Source of the DNA: Cryptomeria japonica | Taxonomy: Eukaryota > Streptophyta > Pinopsida > Cupressales > Cupressaceae | NCBI RefSeq assembly: GCF_030272615.1 | Contig: NC_081407.1 | Coordinates: 100,175,897-100,239,896, forward strand | DNA: 64,000 nt | Reading direction: 5' to 3' | Part shown: in pieces, positions 61,600 to 64,000 of the stretch | How the letters are laid out: every line of letters begins with the position of its first letter | Position numbering within the stretch: the first letter of the stretch is position 1 | The notes under the pieces: generated by a model | What the model saw: the letters and a program-made list of their open reading frames with translations, nothing else | Told to the model about the DNA's origin: nothing | Databases searched by the model: none | Position numbers and translations under genes: made by a program

Positions 61600-64000
61600 A
61601 GGTTATGTCCAATTATCTTTGGAGAAGAGCCTAGGGATGGATGGCCTACCTATGGAGTTCTACCATGCACTTTGGCCCTATATCAAAGATGACTTTTATA
61701 ATGTTTTTCTTGAGGTCATTGAAACTGGGTCTTTAGGAGCAAATATCAATCAAAGCTTTATCAAGCTTATCCCCAAAGGGAAGCAAGAAGATATTGTAAA
61801 TGGTTGGTGCACCATAACCTTGCTAAACAGTTCCTACAAAATCATAGCTAAAGCCTTAGCTAAAAGAATCAAAACCATTTCTCAAGAGATTGGCTGACCA
61901 GAACAAACTAGGTTCCTTGGATACAGATTTATTCTAGACAATCTAGTGCTAGCTTGGGAATTGTCAAAATGGACTCAACAAACGGCCCAGGATGTTTTGA
62001 TTCTCAAACTCAACTTTGACAAGGCTTATGATCGTATAAGATGGCCATTTATCCTTGAAATGCTTGAATGATTGGGATTTGGTCCAAATTTTTGTCCTCA
62101 TGTTCGAACGTTATTCATGGATGCCAATGCAAGAATAGATATCAACGGAACCCTCTCTCCTCAATTCCATCTACAATAATCCATTCACCAAGGCTGCCCT
62201 CTCACCCCGTTCCTTCATGTCCTTACACCTGATGCCCTTGGTTATCTTCTACATCACGCCCAATCAAATCACCTCATTCATGGCATCACTCTTCCAGGTA
62301 ATTACGCTACTCTTAACTCCTATTTTTCTGATGATAGCATGATCTTCATTCAAAATACTATTGATGAATGTCATAATCTATTTGATACCCTTGATTATTT
62401 TTTTTGTAGTTTTTGGCTCTCAATTAGCAATGTGCAAAACTGAATTTTGGATGACACGTCCCAACCCTCATCTACCTTGGATCCCAAAAGAATGGAAAGA
62501 AATCAAACATGGCATCATGACTAGATACCTTAGCATTCCTTTTGGAATTGGATTTCCGTTGAAAGATATGTGGAGATGGTTTTTGAACAAATTCAAATCC
62601 AAACTGCTATCTTGGACAAATCACTTTTTGTCTATGGTTGGGCATATTCAGGTAGCTAATAAAATTCTCTTGGCTAGTCAAGTCTATATTTCTTCTTGCT
62701 GGCTGCCCTCTAAACCCTACTACAATCAGCTAACGCAACCTATACAAAGTTTTATTTGGTCCAAATGGGGAAATAGAAAAGGCATGCCAGTTACCTCTTG
62801 GTCTCATTGTATTCTCCCAAAGGAGAAGGGTAGATTGGGCATTATTGATCCTCACTCGCAAGGAGTTTGTCTTTCAGCTAAATGGATTAGCGGATCTTTG
62901 GAAGGGGATTTGCCTTGGAAGCTCCTGATTCGATACCGTACTCAAACAGCTACTGTTGGTAAAACATAAAACACTTTGCATTGGTATGACAAGATTCTTT
63001 TAGCTCCATATTTTAAGCTCCGCGGATCAGCCCCTCTCAATTGCATTTGGAAAGCTTGGCAATTGGTTTCCCATAAGCTGTCTTGTTATGATCAATCCTT
63101 TAGCCATGGATCAAGCTTTGCAACTTCTTCAATTTGGTGGAATCGTCTGATCCAAGAAAATAACAACCCGCTTGCCATGATTCCAAAATTCAAAGCTAAA
63201 TGCCTGTTCAAGAAAGGCATCCAAACATTCAGTGATCTTTGGGATTCCTCACAATTCAGTTGGATATTCGGGACAAATCAAACAGTGTTTCAACTTAAAT
63301 TATAGAGACAAGGGTGTTGTGTTGGAAATACAAAAAAATTGTGCCCCCCAGCTTAGTTATTTTAATCTCTTCCAACTGCCATTCGTATTCCCTTAAGCAC
63401 TGGAGGTGGCCTAGCAGATGCAACCTCAGAACTTTCCCCCTCAAAGTTATCTACAAGTTCAACTTGTGCCTAGCTTGTCCATTTCCCACCAACGTAATGC
63501 TTCCTGGAAATGTAATCTTAGATGTGCTTGCTGGAATAAGCTTAGTCTGCAAATCTGGAAGTCTAAAGCTGACTCTCAATCACAACTTACAACTTGGCAG
63601 CTCTTGCATGCAAAACTCCCAATTGGAACCCGCCTCAAATTCCTTTGTCAGCCTGCTTCTTGTCCCTTCTGCGGCAAAAAGGAATCCTTCAAGCACTGCT
63701 TCTGGTTCTGTCCCCATGCTAAGCATTTATGGACTTCATTTTTTGTTCATTTTTTGCCTCCATACCTACCCTTTTTCAATGCCCCTGGTCTTGGAAAGCC
63801 GCTCTTCTTGGTTTATCAGCTTCCCATAACACAATTTCCAGCTCATGTCATCTTACCATCATTAAACGTATTTGGAAGTTCAGATGTTTTCCTGCACTAT
63901 CTCACTCCTGTTCCCCACGTGAGATTGAAATTCATATCATTTGATCCAGTCTTCTTAACCAAATGAAATTTATAATCTCTTCAACTGAACAGGGCACTAG
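61600..64000 (+). pseudogene. LINE ORF2 (reverse transcriptase and zinc-binding region), truncated and frameshifted
   Basis: RT similarity starts near 61620 (GMDGLPMEFYHALW) and runs on with FIKLIPKGK, NFDKAYDRIRWPF near 62010, HQGCPLTPFLHVL near 62190, and YFSDDSMIF near 62321, where the catalytic motif is usually FADD. The post-RT region is in another frame from about 62400 (LSIPFGIGFPLKDMWRW, WSHCILPKEKGRLGI). A third frame at 63418-63966 carries the zf-RVT motif: WQLLHAKLPIG, then CPFCGKKES, then HCFWFCPHA. The endonuclease domain is missing at the 5' end, as in most LINE copies. The copy continues to or past the window edge. At least five stops and two frameshifts make it inactive. Confidence 0.9.

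Noticed and set aside
61619-61897. 92-codon RT-like frame as a stand-alone gene
   Set aside because: The similarity continues past its stop in the same and other frames, so it is one piece of a decayed LINE ORF2.

Overview
The window looks like intergenic and intronic DNA from a seed plant with a very large, repeat-packed genome. A conifer or another gymnosperm is my best guess. This is an inference from the single split gene in 64 kb, the stacked and decayed LTR retrotransposons, and the plant-type calnexin; no species-diagnostic locus is present.

The only cellular gene I can support is a calnexin (CNX) on the minus strand at 26618-30006. Five exons are visible and form an uninterrupted reading frame of 489 codons plus stop. 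The first exon, with the signal peptide, is not seen. The presumed first intron holds a decayed copia element (30717-39264), which itself carries a large solo LTR (35013-37971). Downstream of the gene lies a tandemly repeated block (23885-25975) with a tRNA-derived SINE inserted in it.

The left third holds an ORF1-only LINE insertion with a 12-bp target duplication (1631-3299). It also holds a complete but mutated Ty3/gypsy chromovirus with 3.4-kb LTRs (7045-18608, minus strand) and a non-coding LTR element (20037-23342, minus strand). Between 39 and 44 kb are minisatellites, a gypsy gag remnant, a 5S rRNA-derived fragment between direct repeats, and a 339-bp direct repeat.

The right third is a three-level nest, each level with its own 5-bp target duplication. 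Element B (44245-59883) contains element C (45369-58856), which contains a Ty1/copia element F (50704-55717). B, C and the solo LTR at 35013-37971 (A) belong to one family: the same 5' edge with two hairpins, related U5 ends, and a terminal CAACA. Each appears as a single LTR-like unit. The U3 part of C carries 16 copies of a 43-bp double palindrome at about 176-bp spacing. It also carries a promoter-like segment with a 5' UTR intron, then an open frame of roughly 1,065 codons for an unrecognised protein. That frame is now broken by F, one stop and one frameshift. This unit is the best candidate here for an undescribed system.

The last 4 kb hold a LINE RNase H remnant on the minus strand, a hAT-type non-autonomous transposon with an 8-bp target duplication (60593-61419), and a 5'-truncated LINE ORF2 that runs off the window end. 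All similarity calls are by eye.
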